This document shows, piece after piece, positions 47,348 through 59,486 of a stretch of DNA of 64,000 bases. How positions within the stretch are numbered: the stretch's first letter is position 1; the number at the start of each line of letters is the position of its first letter. Below the pieces are notes generated by a model that ran no database searches, had not been told where the DNA came from, and saw only the letters and a list, made by a program, of their open reading frames with translations. The stretch covers positions 1-64,000 of the forward strand of contig JASWJB010000125.1 of assembly GCA_032433595.1 (NCBI GenBank), in the 5' to 3' direction. A program made the position numbers and the translations under genes. This DNA is from Conoideocrella luteorostrata. Lineage: Eukaryota; Ascomycota; Sordariomycetes; Hypocreales; Clavicipitaceae.

Positions 47348-48989
47348 ATGGCTAACCAGATGCACGCCGACCTCATCGCCGAGCTTCGGTCTCAGGCATT
47401 GCAAGATCCTCAACTGCCCAGAGAGAATCCAACCACGTCGTTCTGGCAAATGCCGCCACACCCTACGCTCTCTGAAGTGCAATCCAAAGCCCTACCCGGC
47501 ACCACCGACTATGCCATCATTGGTTCTGGCGTTACTGGCTGCAGCATAGCCAAGAACCTGCTCGACAACTCAACATCGCAAACATTCTCTCTCACGGTCT
47601 TTGAAGCTCGCACCTTGACGAGTGGTGCCACTGGGCGAAATGGGGGACTACTTACGTCGTTTGTGACCAGCGACTACAAATTGCTGAGCGACCACTTCGG
47701 ACATGAGCAGGCAACCAAGATTGCTCGCTTCGCCAACCGAACTCTCGACAAAATGCATGAGCTAGCCAATTCATCCGATGAGTTGCGGGAAGCCAGCGAT
47801 GTGAGGAGGCTGCTGGATGTGATTTGCTTGCAAGATGAGCATGCGTGGCGAGAAGCCAAGGAAGCATGGGAGCTCTACGAGGAGCATGTGCACGAGGATA
47901 AAGGGAAGGCGCAATTTATGACGAGCGAAGAAGCCAAAGAGGTGAGTGTTTCTGTCGACGTTTCGTTGTCTCTTTTTTTTTTTTTTTTCCTTCGTTTGTT
48001 TCTTCTCTTTTATTTCTTTCTTCTTTCCCGCTGGAGGAAAGGGGAAGTAATTCTACAGTTCTACAGGGGAACAAATGCTGACCGGCGAGTAGAAATATAA
48101 TGTTCAAGCCAAGTGCGGAGCAATGATTTTCCCCAATGGAGCGTTTTGGCCTTATAGGCTCATTACAAGAATCTGGGGCCAGTTACTTACGCAATATAAA
48201 TCTCGATTGTCTGTCGAGACCAAGACACCAGTCTCAGACATCACATACGATCCGACGGCAGACCCTCAGCACCCCTACGTCCTGCATACTCCCCGAGGAA
48301 ATGTTCGAGCCGGAAAGCTTATACACGCGACCAACGGTTTCACAGGCCATTTGCTACCAGAGCTACGCGGAAAGATCTATCCACTTCGAGGGACCATGTC
48401 GACGCAAACGGCTCCTCCCGAGTTCGGCAATCGCGGTCGCGAATTCAGCTGGAGCGTTTGCGGAGGCGGCAGCTACGATGAAGAAACTCAAGTGATGGAA
48501 CTTGGTCTCTACTACTGCAACCAGAACCCCAGGACAGGAGACATATTCATCGGCGGCGAAAAGGCAAAGATCACCGAACTGCTCAATAGTGACGACACAC
48601 AGATAGGCGCTTCCTGCGTAGAAAGCCTGTCAACATTGCTCCCGAGAGTGTTCACAAAGGGCTGGAAGGACGGCGAGAAGCCAGAGGTCAAGAAGATATG
48701 GTCTGGCATCATGGGGTTCACCGCCGACCGTCTTCCGCTAGTTGGGCCTCTGCCGCAAGAGTTCACCAAGAGAGGAAGAGACGGTGGCGAGTGGATTGCC
48801 GCTGGGTTCAACGGATATGGCATGCCTCTGTGCTGGTCGAGTGGCGAGGCAGTCGCAAAGATGCTGTTGGGCATTGACGTCGGTGATTTCCTACCCGAGG
48901 TGTTTGTTGCGTCGAGTGAGCGGTTGAAGGACAACCAGCGAATGAATCCAGCCGCCGCGCTGGAGCTGCTGCTGAGCGGCAGTCCGTAG
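47348..48989 (+). CDS. FAD-dependent oxidoreductase of the DAO/DadA family
   Basis: Exons 47348-47941 and 48093-48989 give 496 aa. The FAD-binding Rossmann motif IIGSGVTGCSIAKNLL lies near residue 58, followed by the FEAR strand end and a TSGATGRNGG motif that contacts FAD in D-amino-acid and amine oxidases. The C-terminus has GFTADRLPLVGPLP and AAGFNGYGMP, the second FAD-contact motif of the family. It likely oxidises an amine or amino acid such as an N-methyl or D-amino acid, producing an imine and peroxide. No signal peptide or peroxisomal SKL end is seen. The 151-nt intron has donor GTGAGT, a long T-run and branch GCTGACC. The divergent transporter may supply its substrate. Confidence 0.88.
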
Positions 48990-51965
48990 TTGAAGGTGCA
49001 CTAAACGCACATACATCAGTAGATGGACGCGCAATGATAAGGAAATATCCACTATACGTGTGAACGTTGTCTAACAGCTTGGGTTTTGCAAACCGTTTGG
49101 TCGTATTGCGCGAGGCTTCGCCGTCAGTAGTTGATGCAACGCACCATTGTCGCTGCCTAACAATTGCGTTATTCGCAATGACGGACAAAAAATAAAAATA
49201 AAAAATAGAACCCACGCGTCGATTTGTGCAGTAGCGAAATCGACAGCTCAGTCAACTAGAGCAGGAAAAAGAAATTCTGCATCTCACAGCCCGTTAACTC
49301 GCCAAAGTCGCCGGTCGGACCGTGCAGATTGGCGAACGTCAGCAAGGCGCTCTTAGAACAAGCCACATTTTCCATGTGCAGTTGTCGATCCATCCCAGGA
49401 AACGGTAGCGAAATGAGACAACCGTCTTCTAATGTTTTGGTGAGACAATACTAGACCCCCCCCCCCCATGCACGCGTGGCATGCATATGGGTTTCCAAGC
49501 CAGAGTGCCAGTGCCAACCAGCCTGTCAGTGCCAAGGTGCTAAACAGCGTGTCTTGGATCCAGTCCGTCCGGCATGTCGCTACAAGGATTTGAAGTAGCA
49601 TTTTGGGCGGAGTGCAACTGCATCACGGGCGGGCGCCGTTTGTCTGGTGACTCGATGGACATGCGGATGGCGGATGATGATCTTCTACTGTTTCTCGCTT
49701 CCCAAGGTCCCGTCTGGCAGGTGTGTTGCCCGACTGCTCCAGAAAGATTGGCCATTTTGGAGCCAAAGGAATGGGTTAGGGTTGGGGCAGTACGACGAGA
49801 ACTCGTGGTATGGGAGTATAGTATGGGGGATCGACGCTCAATTACGGAGTACTCCATTGTTTGTTTCTCGCCTTAATCCTTGCCGGAGGAGGACCAGCAA
49901 CCAACGGCGACAGAACGGAGTATCGCAGCTGGAGCTGCCACATCCCGATGCCCCGAACTGGCCGCACTCAACTCTGCCAAGCAGCAGCAGGGCTGTCCAC
50001 TGCAGTCTCGGTTTGGAAACTCTGATCCCAATTCCAGCTCAGCCATTTCCTCATTGTGCCGCCGGTGGCTTCGGCACATGTCGCCCTCGGGCCAGAAACG
50101 GACAGCCTCATGTGACGGCGCAGCCGCAAAGAGTGAACCACAGCTGAAAGCAGGAGCCCTCCCACCGCGAAAACAAACACAAACAGACAAAGGGGCTTCT
50201 GAGTCGTGCTATTTTTGAAGCTTAAATCTCCTTTTTTTTTTTGGTTTGTTTTGAACCCCTTGTTGTAGTCTAGATGCAGCATCGGCATAATTTTCCCTCT
50301 GAAGGCCGGCGCTAATACACCGGCAGTCCATGTGAATCCCACGCAGCCTTTCTGTCTTTGGACACTGGTGCTCACTGCGCTATGGTAACCAAAGGCGAAA
50401 TTAGACTGCGCTGGCATATTGTATTACCATCGGAGAATTAACATTAGCTTTGAAACACCGCCCTGCTGGGAGGGTGTCATAAAAGGCAGTAATCCTTTCA
50501 TTGTCAAAGCTACCCCGGTCAACCGGTGGCGAGCATGCAACCTTGCAGACTTGACAGGGAACGCCAATACGGAGCATCTGGCTTGAGTCAAACGAGGACG
50601 ACGTGAACGAGATCTGCCGATCCCGGGTTCCCAATGGGAAGGGCGCGCAACACGGGCGGTCCCCGTGCGGAATGTATCACTAATTTGGCAATCTCAATTA
50701 ACATTAATTAAGGGCAAGGTCTAGATGGGTATTTTCCGCTAACGCATCGGGGGTCGAGTACGAACGAGCACGAAGTAACTCAGCAGCGCAATGTCTTGGG
50801 AATTCGTCGTCTGCTGTACTTTCGCACCTGCAGTGACTGTACCTAGATTGTCGCCCTATTTGCAACTGCAATACTCCGTATATGGCTGAGGCTTCGCTAT
50901 AAACATTGACCAAGTACAAGAGATAATGTTGCGTAGAATATAAGCCCAAATTGCGGCTACTGGAGAACAGTTCAGTAGGCCTACACTTTTGCTCCGTAGT
51001 CAAGTGTTTAATTGTTCCAACAGATAAGAACTCCTAGCAAATACTCACAAGGCAAAACTTGGCCTTGATAGCATACAGCATCACGAACATTGTAAAGATA
51101 ATCCAATGGCTCATGCTTTTTAGTATTTGATGGTTAATATCAGAGCACGCCAAAATAAAATACGCCCAGTAATCATGATCAAGGATAAATACACCTCAAG
51201 CCAATGTTCTATTCCATATCAGCATGTCAAATTCGAAGGCAATTTTCAAAACTCGAATAAAAACATAGCCAGCCATAAAGAAAGTCACACGGCATACGCA
51301 TTAAGCAAGATATATGCCGGTGTCTGCATCATATATGCACAACAGTGGGCTCAGACCTCGGACGAGCCTGCATCGCATTCATGCACAAGCACCATACACT
51401 ACGGACGGATAGCCAACGGATAGCCAGTAACTTCCGTAGAATAATTCCACTGCGCGCATAGTGATGCATCCTTCAGTGAAAGTCGGATAATCAATTCACA
51501 CAAGATACAAAAAAAATTGATACTTAGAAGTGTCGGTTAAATACGCCAGGCTTACGGAGTAGTGAGACAAAAGTTAAAGATCCACATTAAAAAAGGAAAG
51601 ACATGTCACATATTCACTGCGGAGACACTTTGTTTGAGTTTAAAACAAGATAATTGGCGGTTATTAACTATTTGTCGACTAATGGCTCGCAATATCCCCC
51701 CTATGCGAGCGGCCAGGCCGGACTCGTGCACCAAGCCCAGATATGATTATCGGCCGCTGTATATGAGCAACAATGCAAAGCCGCCAATATGTACTCAGCC
51801 AACTTATAAGGGATCGTATATTCATCCAACATATCCAAAGAAAAAGAAAAATATACTAATTTTTTTACCATCTTCCACATCCCTCGTTTTCCGTCCACGT
51901 TGCTTATAGGGACATGAGAAGTTGACAGATCATATCCCGTTTGCAAAGGCAATGGGCGATAAAAT
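48990..51965. other. Three-kilobase gene-poor region
   Basis: No convincing gene was seen. It contains a 12-C run at 49456-49467 and TACGGAGTA-type motifs near 49843, 50872 and 51553. Open frames of 70-166 codons have no recognisable features. Confidence 0.45.
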
Positions 51966-52292
51966 TTAGAGCTTAACGCAGTCAAGCCCAATGTTGATGA
52001 GGCCAGCCTGAGGGAGAAAAAATAAACACGTCAGTAATTATCCAATGAGGGAGAGGGTTTGCAGGGTTGAGAGAAGATTGTGTCTTACCTGGGGAGCAGA
52101 CTTGCAGCAGTAAGAGCCACCACCGCAGGAGTTGCCGAGGAGGTTGATGTTGCAGAGCAAACCGGCGATGAGGCCGTTGCAGCAGACGTAGTGAGGGTTG
52201 TTGTTGTTGCACTGGCCGGCATCATTTCCACCGTTGGTGGGAACGGCCATGACGGAGGCAGCAAGAGCGACGAGGGCAACGGCGTACTTCAT
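51966..52292 (-). CDS. Class II hydrophobin
   Basis: Minus-strand exons are 52292-52089 and 52007-51966, giving 81 aa. Residues 1-16 are a signal peptide (MKYAVALVALAASVMA). The eight cysteines show the hydrophobin order C, CC, C, C, CC, C, and spacing of the C3-C4 and later loops is short, as in class II. The last cysteine (GLDCVKL) is in the second exon, after an 81-nt intron. Class II hydrophobins are secreted and self-assemble at air-water interfaces, coating aerial hyphae and spores. The leader (about 52293-52390) is pyrimidine-rich on the coding strand, typical of strongly expressed fungal genes. The gene is isolated in long non-coding DNA. Confidence 0.95.
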
Positions 52293-55200
52293 ATTTGCGG
52301 TTGAAAGGGTAAGATAGCTGGAAGCTAAAAAGTTTGGATAAGTTGAGAGAGTAGAAAGATGATTGTCTGAGATGGTATTGATGGGCTGGATGAAGAGGAA
52401 ATTTCAAGAGAAAGAAGTGCAGGATATCATGGGCATTTTATATTCGAAGGGACTGGCGATTGCTCCCTCCCTTCCTTCCTCTTCTCGCCGGAGAAAGAAG
52501 AAGAAGCGTATCCAAAGGCGTAGCCGTAAAGAGTGGTCCGGTAACATCGGGGAAATCTGCGGCATCGCTCGTGAATACAGGTCAATGTGTAAGCCGCAGA
52601 CGTAGGTAGGCACACGGATGTGTTCAAATCCGTTCACCTTGCATCTCAAGGGGGATCCTTGACAACAATTTGCTGGGCCATGATGGGCTGAATGCCGAGC
52701 AATACTTCCCGCCAGCGAGCTGTGCCTCCTTGCTGGAGGATCCTTGGCGGATCGACACTAATAGTTTCCAGCCGCCGGCCATTCGAGCACGGTATATCAT
52801 GCAAAGGACGTTACATTTGGCCCTCAGCTGGGGCTCCAGCAAAAAGAACAAGTCTCGTTCCAAGCACGTCCAAGCCAAGATACAAGGGGGATATTGCAGG
52901 TTTGCCACTCGCAGACATGTGCGTTGTTTACGTACATGGCTTGTTGGGGGTTCACGGGCTGTCGCTGGCCAAAGGGTTACGCTACCACATATCCTTGCTG
53001 ACTGGGGGTGTTTTAAACTAAATTTATGTACGTGCCCCTTTTTAGGACTGGCCTTGTGGTCCCCAGCAAGGAGTTAGACGCCGCTATAGCCTTTGGGGGG
53101 ACCTTTGGGGAACAGTGTGGGAGAGGGACAGGGAAGAACAGACATATAATCGCTTGCCTATGCCAGTTAGGCAGCGCCCGCGGAAGATATGCATGTATCC
53201 TCCGTCCGGGGTGTCGGCCAAATCGGCGGACGGCCCAGACTTCCCAAGTCAGTGGACCTGGGGTTGCTGCTGGTTCGAGTCAGGCTAATTTAGATTCGTT
53301 CTAGGACACAGCAAACGGAGCACAAGGCCAGCGCACTGACGGATTGACACTACCCGGTGCGCTATGTACTACTATAAGGAAATTACTCCGTTCGATACGG
53401 TTCAATTCAACCAAGCTAGGCGCGGGCTCAGACTTGTCACACCTGTACGGAGTCGTTACTAGTATACCGCCAATACCAATACCACCAGCCCAGTTGTGTG
53501 TGCTCCATAGGCCTCAATCTATAGCACGGTCGACTTCGTATAATTTATGATACGTCGTACGGTATTGGTTCCCAGGGCACGGCAAGGTAAGTGACACAGC
53601 AGAAAACAGCCGGGCCCGAAGCGGCCGCACGCCGTTGGGAAGCACCAATGCATGACATCCCAACTTGTTCTTGCAGCGCCCCTGTGTGGGTAGAGCAAGC
53701 CACAAAAGCTCATGAACTCACGAGTTCGAAGGCTGCGTCAGCGTCACGGTCGTCATCACGGGCTTCAGCGGGCAGGCAAAAGCATACATACGGTAGAGCT
53801 AAAACGGCGCCAAGGGAAGCAAAAGCAAATGGCCACGATCAGAGTGTCGAAGCCTCCGATGACTGACCCCTGCCGCCTACCTCAAATGTGCACAAAAACA
53901 CCCAGCGGTAACCAAAACAAACCATGGCTCGCGAGCCAGCACCCGGTTTGTCGGGGGTGGTTCTGTGTTGTCATTGGCTTCGACGTCCCGGCCCAGCTGC
54001 TGCCGACGCCATTACGAATGGAATGGCTGCAAGCCACTTTTGACATCTGTCTCTTCAGCCATCCCGCCTCTAACGCTCAGTCGTTTTTAGCTCCATGGCT
54101 TTGTGTGGCTACCTCTCAAAACAACTCCGAACGTTGCCCCCACCGCCACGCAGCGTTAAAGTGCACGGGAGGACTCAGGGGGTGGGAAGGGGTGTGGAGT
54201 GCAATGGACTGCGAGAAGGGGGAGGGTCGACCCAAAAACCTCGACTCCCGCCAATTACAAGCAAACACACAGGGCCATCTGCCGACGAAGCCGGATGTCA
54301 TACCGACAAATTGCGCCAGGCAGAAGTCAAGTGAGGCTGGGGTAAAGTGGGCAAGCGGGTTTCTGTCGATGAGTGGGGAGAAAACACAATCAGAAAATAG
54401 GAGAGACCTTCCGGAGCAGTCAAGTTAGTTAGTTGGTTATGGAGAACGGAGTAAGCTGCTTGTCTTACCTTGCTGGTAGTCTCCACGGCCGATGATGCGA
54501 GAATGACAAGCACAACGAGCAAGGCAAAGCATCAAACTAGTAGTAGCTCCTCTATCTATGAGGCATTTCGGTAACGATCCCCGGTGCTGGTGGTCACGAC
54601 TCTTGCTGGTTCTGCCAATTAGTGCTGTCTGCGGAGTACTAAGGTAGAAGCTATAGCTGTCAGAAAGGGTTGAGGTCGCATTGGAAGACTTTGCTTCGAA
54701 GACTGACGAACTAACTAAAAAAAAAGCTGGGTCTCATGGCTGTGCGGGTTGTCGCTGAGGTGCCCGAGACGACTCCTCTGCTGCAAAGTAGGTACTCATC
54801 TCGTCCCCAACAAGTTTGCTGCGCTGCAGTGGCCGTGGGATTCCTACGTAATACGCCCAGTAGCCTACACATCATAAACCCATGTCTGCTTGAACGGTTA
54901 GTTACTCCGTACAAGCAAATATAAAGGACATGAGATATGATCATCTTTGCCTGCCGTTGCCGGGTCCGGGACCACCCCTCCGCATGGGCCCCGAGGATGC
55001 CCCCAGGAGTGTAATTAGGGATCCCTTCAGCACACAGCACCAAACCAGCTTTATGGCTACGGATTGATGGCATAACCATGGTACTGCTATGAGAATCATC
55101 GGGCGGTGCAGGTCCTCCCGCAGACGCTTCCCGCAGGTGCATCTCAGCCAGCCACGCAGTTGAATGTGATTGGGCTAACATTTCTCCTCTTCATCAGCGC

Positions 55201-56067
55201 CTAGTCGAAACCCGCTTATACCCCTTGTTTGTTTTCGTTGCTCGCTGCTCGCTCATGGGGGCCGTATAGACGACGTAGCGCCAAATGCAGGTAAGATGAA
55301 GTCATGATACTCAGCGTGGCTGCACGAATGGCCTTGGTGGGCGCCAAGACGCCTCACCCTTGCTTACCACCCACCGGTATTACTTGCAGAATCTTTCTCT
55401 TCAATGTGTTGGATCTTGATTTCCAGCAGATTTGACTGGGTGCCTCGTTGACGTGATGACTGCTCCCGAGACAACTCATAGGTTTGCCGGCGGAATATGC
55501 CGGCTTAATCTGGTTCCATGCACGGAGTAGCTAGTACTAGTATGTACGTAGCCGTACCAATGTTGTAAATCCAAGGCGTCCCAGCAATTGAGTTCTTGAT
55601 TCCTCACCAGTTCATGTAACAGCAGCCCTTGGCCGCCCAGTGAATATCGGACCGAGAAATGTAACCAGCCGCAATTACATCCCCTCTGCTCACCCAAAGC
55701 CATTACTGCGCCAGGGAATAAAGAACAAACAGCTAATACAACGCACAGAAGACGCACAGACAAGGTGCATTAGTCGAGCAGAAGATGCAACGACAAAACA
55801 AAAAGAAAAAAACAATTCACCCGAACTTAACCATACCCCTGGACCTTGATGCATAAGCCCTGCAGAAAAATGTGAGACAATTGGCGGACCATACGGGGAA
55901 ACCAATGGCAAGTGCAGCCATGCGGCAAAATATACTTAGCAGTGAATCATCATCTAATAAAAGAAAACGAACATTCCTGGTAGAAGGCCTCATAACCCAA
56001 TTAAAAATGAACTTAAAAGGCGTCGCGAGAATGCAGGGCATTTGCTGATAAAACAGCAAAAAAGAAA
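52293..56067. other. Gene-poor region upstream of the hydrophobin
   Basis: No supported gene was seen in 3.8 kb. The first 100-500 bases are probably the hydrophobin leader and promoter. One frame of 238 codons (53712-54428) lacks domains, a signal peptide and splice features. A TACTCCGTA lies at 54903-54911. Confidence 0.45.
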
Positions 56068-56179
56068 TGACACCTGAGGGATTCGAACCCTCGCCTATTA
56101 CTAGACCGCGAAGAGGGACGACCGGGCGTACCAATCGAATACCTGAACACGGCGCCTTAGACCACTCGGCCAAAGTGCC
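56068..56179 (-). tRNA. tRNA-Leu(CAG) with intron, second copy
   Basis: Read on the minus strand, both mature halves match the tRNA at 11968-12083 base for base by eye. The anticodon CAG is at 56145-56143. The intron (about 56141-56112, 30 nt) is in the same place but has an unrelated sequence and length. The cloverleaf arms and discriminator A are intact, so it should be functional. Confidence 0.93.
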
Positions 56180-59100
56180 TTCAATTACTGTTTGAATATT
56201 CTCTGCTTAATTACACCTAGATTAGTTACATCCGACGTTGTTGGTGTCTCTTCTCTCCATCGTCTCCGCTAATCTCTAAACCTCCATGTGGATCCCCAAC
56301 GGCTTACATTCCACTTTCATCAAAAATAACCCGGTGTTTGCCATCCAGGTTATTGCCATGCATGCCAGTGCCCGCAAGTCGCAACAAGCAACTTCATCTC
56401 ACGGCAATTCGGTGTTTTTCTCGCCATGTTGTGCTGCTTAATCACGGCCAATTAGCTGTTTTCGGCAGGCAAGTTTCTCCCACTCCATTTCCCCTAGGCT
56501 GTTCTCACGGACACCGCCCCGTCACCCCATGATGGCAGTACAGTTGTGGCGACAAGCATTCTACAGCTGCCCTACGATTAGCTGCATTAGGTTGTTCATG
56601 CAGCGCCTGTTGCCACTAGACCGTACGACTCTCGAATGTCCGCCTCCCTTGTCTTGGCTTCGCTGCCTCACTGCCCATGTAACATTTCGACCTTGCAAGT
56701 GCGGCGAGCTGCAGATATGTGTAGTGTGGTTGCTTGCTTGCCACCTTGCTTCTGCTCTGCTCCATTCTCTTCCTAGCAGCTCGGCGACGACGCTACAATG
56801 ACATCTCAGCTCCCCGGGCTGTCGCTGGACGGCTTTAGACGGTGCCGAGTACAGCCGGCGCCAGCGGCATTCATCCTGGCATAGCTTGATATCTTTTGTT
56901 TTGTTTTATTTTTTGCCACGATGCCTCTATCGTACCTTAGGCGTGGCAATCGGGGAGAAATGTCCACGAGCAGTAGTTGACCGATCCGGGGTTTTGTTTG
57001 CTATTCGGCCAACAGTACAATGGATCACACTTTCAGTTTTGGTAGAGCTTGCGTATGTATGTATGCCGGCTGTGCCGCTTACGCTGATGCTATGCAGACA
57101 TCCATCTTATGCCGGGAGGTTAATAGTTCCCCATAGCTACATTTAGCACGCATGATGGAAGGTTGCACAGCGTGAAAAGCCGCTCATCTGACACGTCGAC
57201 TCGTCAACATCACCCCTAGAATAGCGGGAGATCGGACCATTGCACTGGAAAACCAACGCAGTTTTCACATTGTGCCACCATGCTCTTTTTCTTTTTTTTC
57301 CTTTTTTTTTCTTTTCTCTCTCCGTTTTGATTGCGACGTCCTGGCGCGATGCCCAGGACTACAGGAGGCTCCTTTCCCACCTGCAACACGGCTGGCTGCA
57401 GGTGATGCTTAACAACTGCGAGTGAGATGGCATGGGTGGTCGCGACGCTGACCTTTGAGCCCCAGCTGGACACCTTGTTGCCGTATTACGATTGCCACTC
57501 CGCGTAATCCCGGCCCAATCGCACAACATCAAAGAGATTAACGTACGTAGCCCAGTCTATCTATCAGCTACAGATACATGCAGTAGCGGCCCTTGCTCCA
57601 GGCACGACCAGACAGTCCAATGGCTCCCTCTACCGTCAATGTTTGCTTCTCTCTTGCCAAAATTTCCCCTAAATGAGAATGTCAAACCGCGTACATTGGC
57701 TGTTGTCGACTTCCTTTCGTATCTTAGATGATGGTCCGGCAAGGTGCTGCTGACCAGTTCACCTGGTCAGCGCCTGCTCCGATGCAAGGAAATGGGGTTC
57801 CTTCTTGCTTCTTAGACCAGTGGAACCCACTTGTCAATATTAGACCATCTGCACTATTTGCTATCCGTACCTTGATTTCTTGGTTGAAGGGGTGAGCCAT
57901 TTTCTATACGAAGATAGCATGTCAATGGGTCGACTGACGCCTGACATGGCCAGTTCGTCAAGAAATAGTGTGTCCAAAAGTGGTCATTATTGGAACCGAT
58001 GACGGAGGGTAAGATATCGAACTGCTCGCGTGCCATGATGCGACATACGAAGGTGTACGATGACGAAACCCCTGGGGGCCAATATCATCTGCAGAAACCC
58101 TTGCAAAATGACGGATTGTTTTGGCCCAAGTGTCAGATGACCCAACGTCGTCTTCATACACAGCCAGTCTTTGCAGCCTGAGCTCGAAGGTGTCGCCGTC
58201 CGTCTCCGTCTACATCTCTACATTCAGCTTCGGACAGTCCCGAGATATTGTTCAATGACAAGTAAAAAAATTGTGGAACATGAGAAAGATCGCCGTATTC
58301 CCGCGTCGCGGTTATGGAGTAGACATGCCATAGGAGATATGAGTAAGTTAATTACGGAGTCACAATCCGACATCCCTCCTTTTGCTGCACATCTTGACTA
58401 TACGCATACACACGGTCAAGCCTCCCGCCTATCCGGTTAAGTGTTCCGTTAGTTATTGTTATTGCTCGCCAGGGGACATCATCTTCCCATATTTTCTCTT
58501 TTATCGCCGAGCATATCCCCTATCTTTGATGTTAGTGGAGTGAGTGCACAGGCATCACGGTATTGCCCACCCTCTCGACAACTACGTCAACGAGTCAAGG
58601 ATTTTCTATCATGAATTGGAGCCCATCTGATTGTGACACTCTTCAATGCCTTGACACTTTCCACCATTTCTCGTATCCGTCCTTCATTTAGCTAACTCTA
58701 TAGACTGACGGTGTCCGTAAGTGGGGATCTTCCGAGGTATCTCCTTCGAAAAGCTCTGGCTCTAATGAGCGAAAAACGCTACATTATAGCAACTACCCTT
58801 TGGACTACTTGACAATCACCTGCAGTGTATTCTTTCACATTGGTTTTCTCCCCGGTTACGACCTGTCGCCGAAAAATACCGTGGCCTTGCAGCGAGGTAG
58901 CTGTTGCCAGGCGCTGCGCCAGGACTTGACATGTCACAGCCTCAAATTCTTACAGGATTGCAGTCTCGTTGCCCGACTCGCTCGCCTCTTCGTCCGTCAC
59001 AGATTCGACCGATACTTGGAGTCAGGTCAAGAAAACGATAGCTTCGTAAGCGGTTTGACCTGGCCGTGCCAAATGTCAAATGACATAAATGATGGAAACC

Positions 59101-59486
59101 TGACGTGCAATTTATTTCATTCCTTTTGCTTCTTTATCCATGAACTCATCAATCCGAAACTTATAACATAACTATACCGGGTATGCCCTGCCAAAGAACA
59201 TTGACCAACCTTTCGATACGCAGAGTCAATTGCGTCAAGCGCGAGATGTGGATCAGGCCGTGAACAGAGTGCAAGCTTCATTATGCGGCTTTGAATTCAG
59301 CGCGGCTTTTAACGCAGTTTACTTTGCATATCGACCTGTTAGTCAGTGTTCTCCGGCCATGCAGCGTCTATGTCGTGTAATTGTATACCAATGCTGCTAA
59401 TAGTCCCATTCAACACCATGTACTTGCTCAATGCTTAAACCCAAACGCCTAAAAATGCCGAAAAAGTCATGCTTCTACAAGTCCGC
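56180..59486. other. Gene-poor region downstream of ERO1
   Basis: No supported gene was seen in 3.3 kb. A CT/T-rich tract lies near 57280-57320. Confidence 0.45.

Noticed and set aside
49574..50218. Two open frames in the region after the FAD oxidase
   Set aside because: No splice connection, no domain, and low-complexity composition.
53255..53290. A GGTTCGAGTCAGG stretch resembling a tRNA T arm
   Set aside because: One stem mismatch and no matching D, anticodon or acceptor arms.
53712..54428. A 238-codon plus-strand open frame
   Set aside because: No domain, signal peptide or splice features; the composition reads like open non-coding GC-rich DNA.
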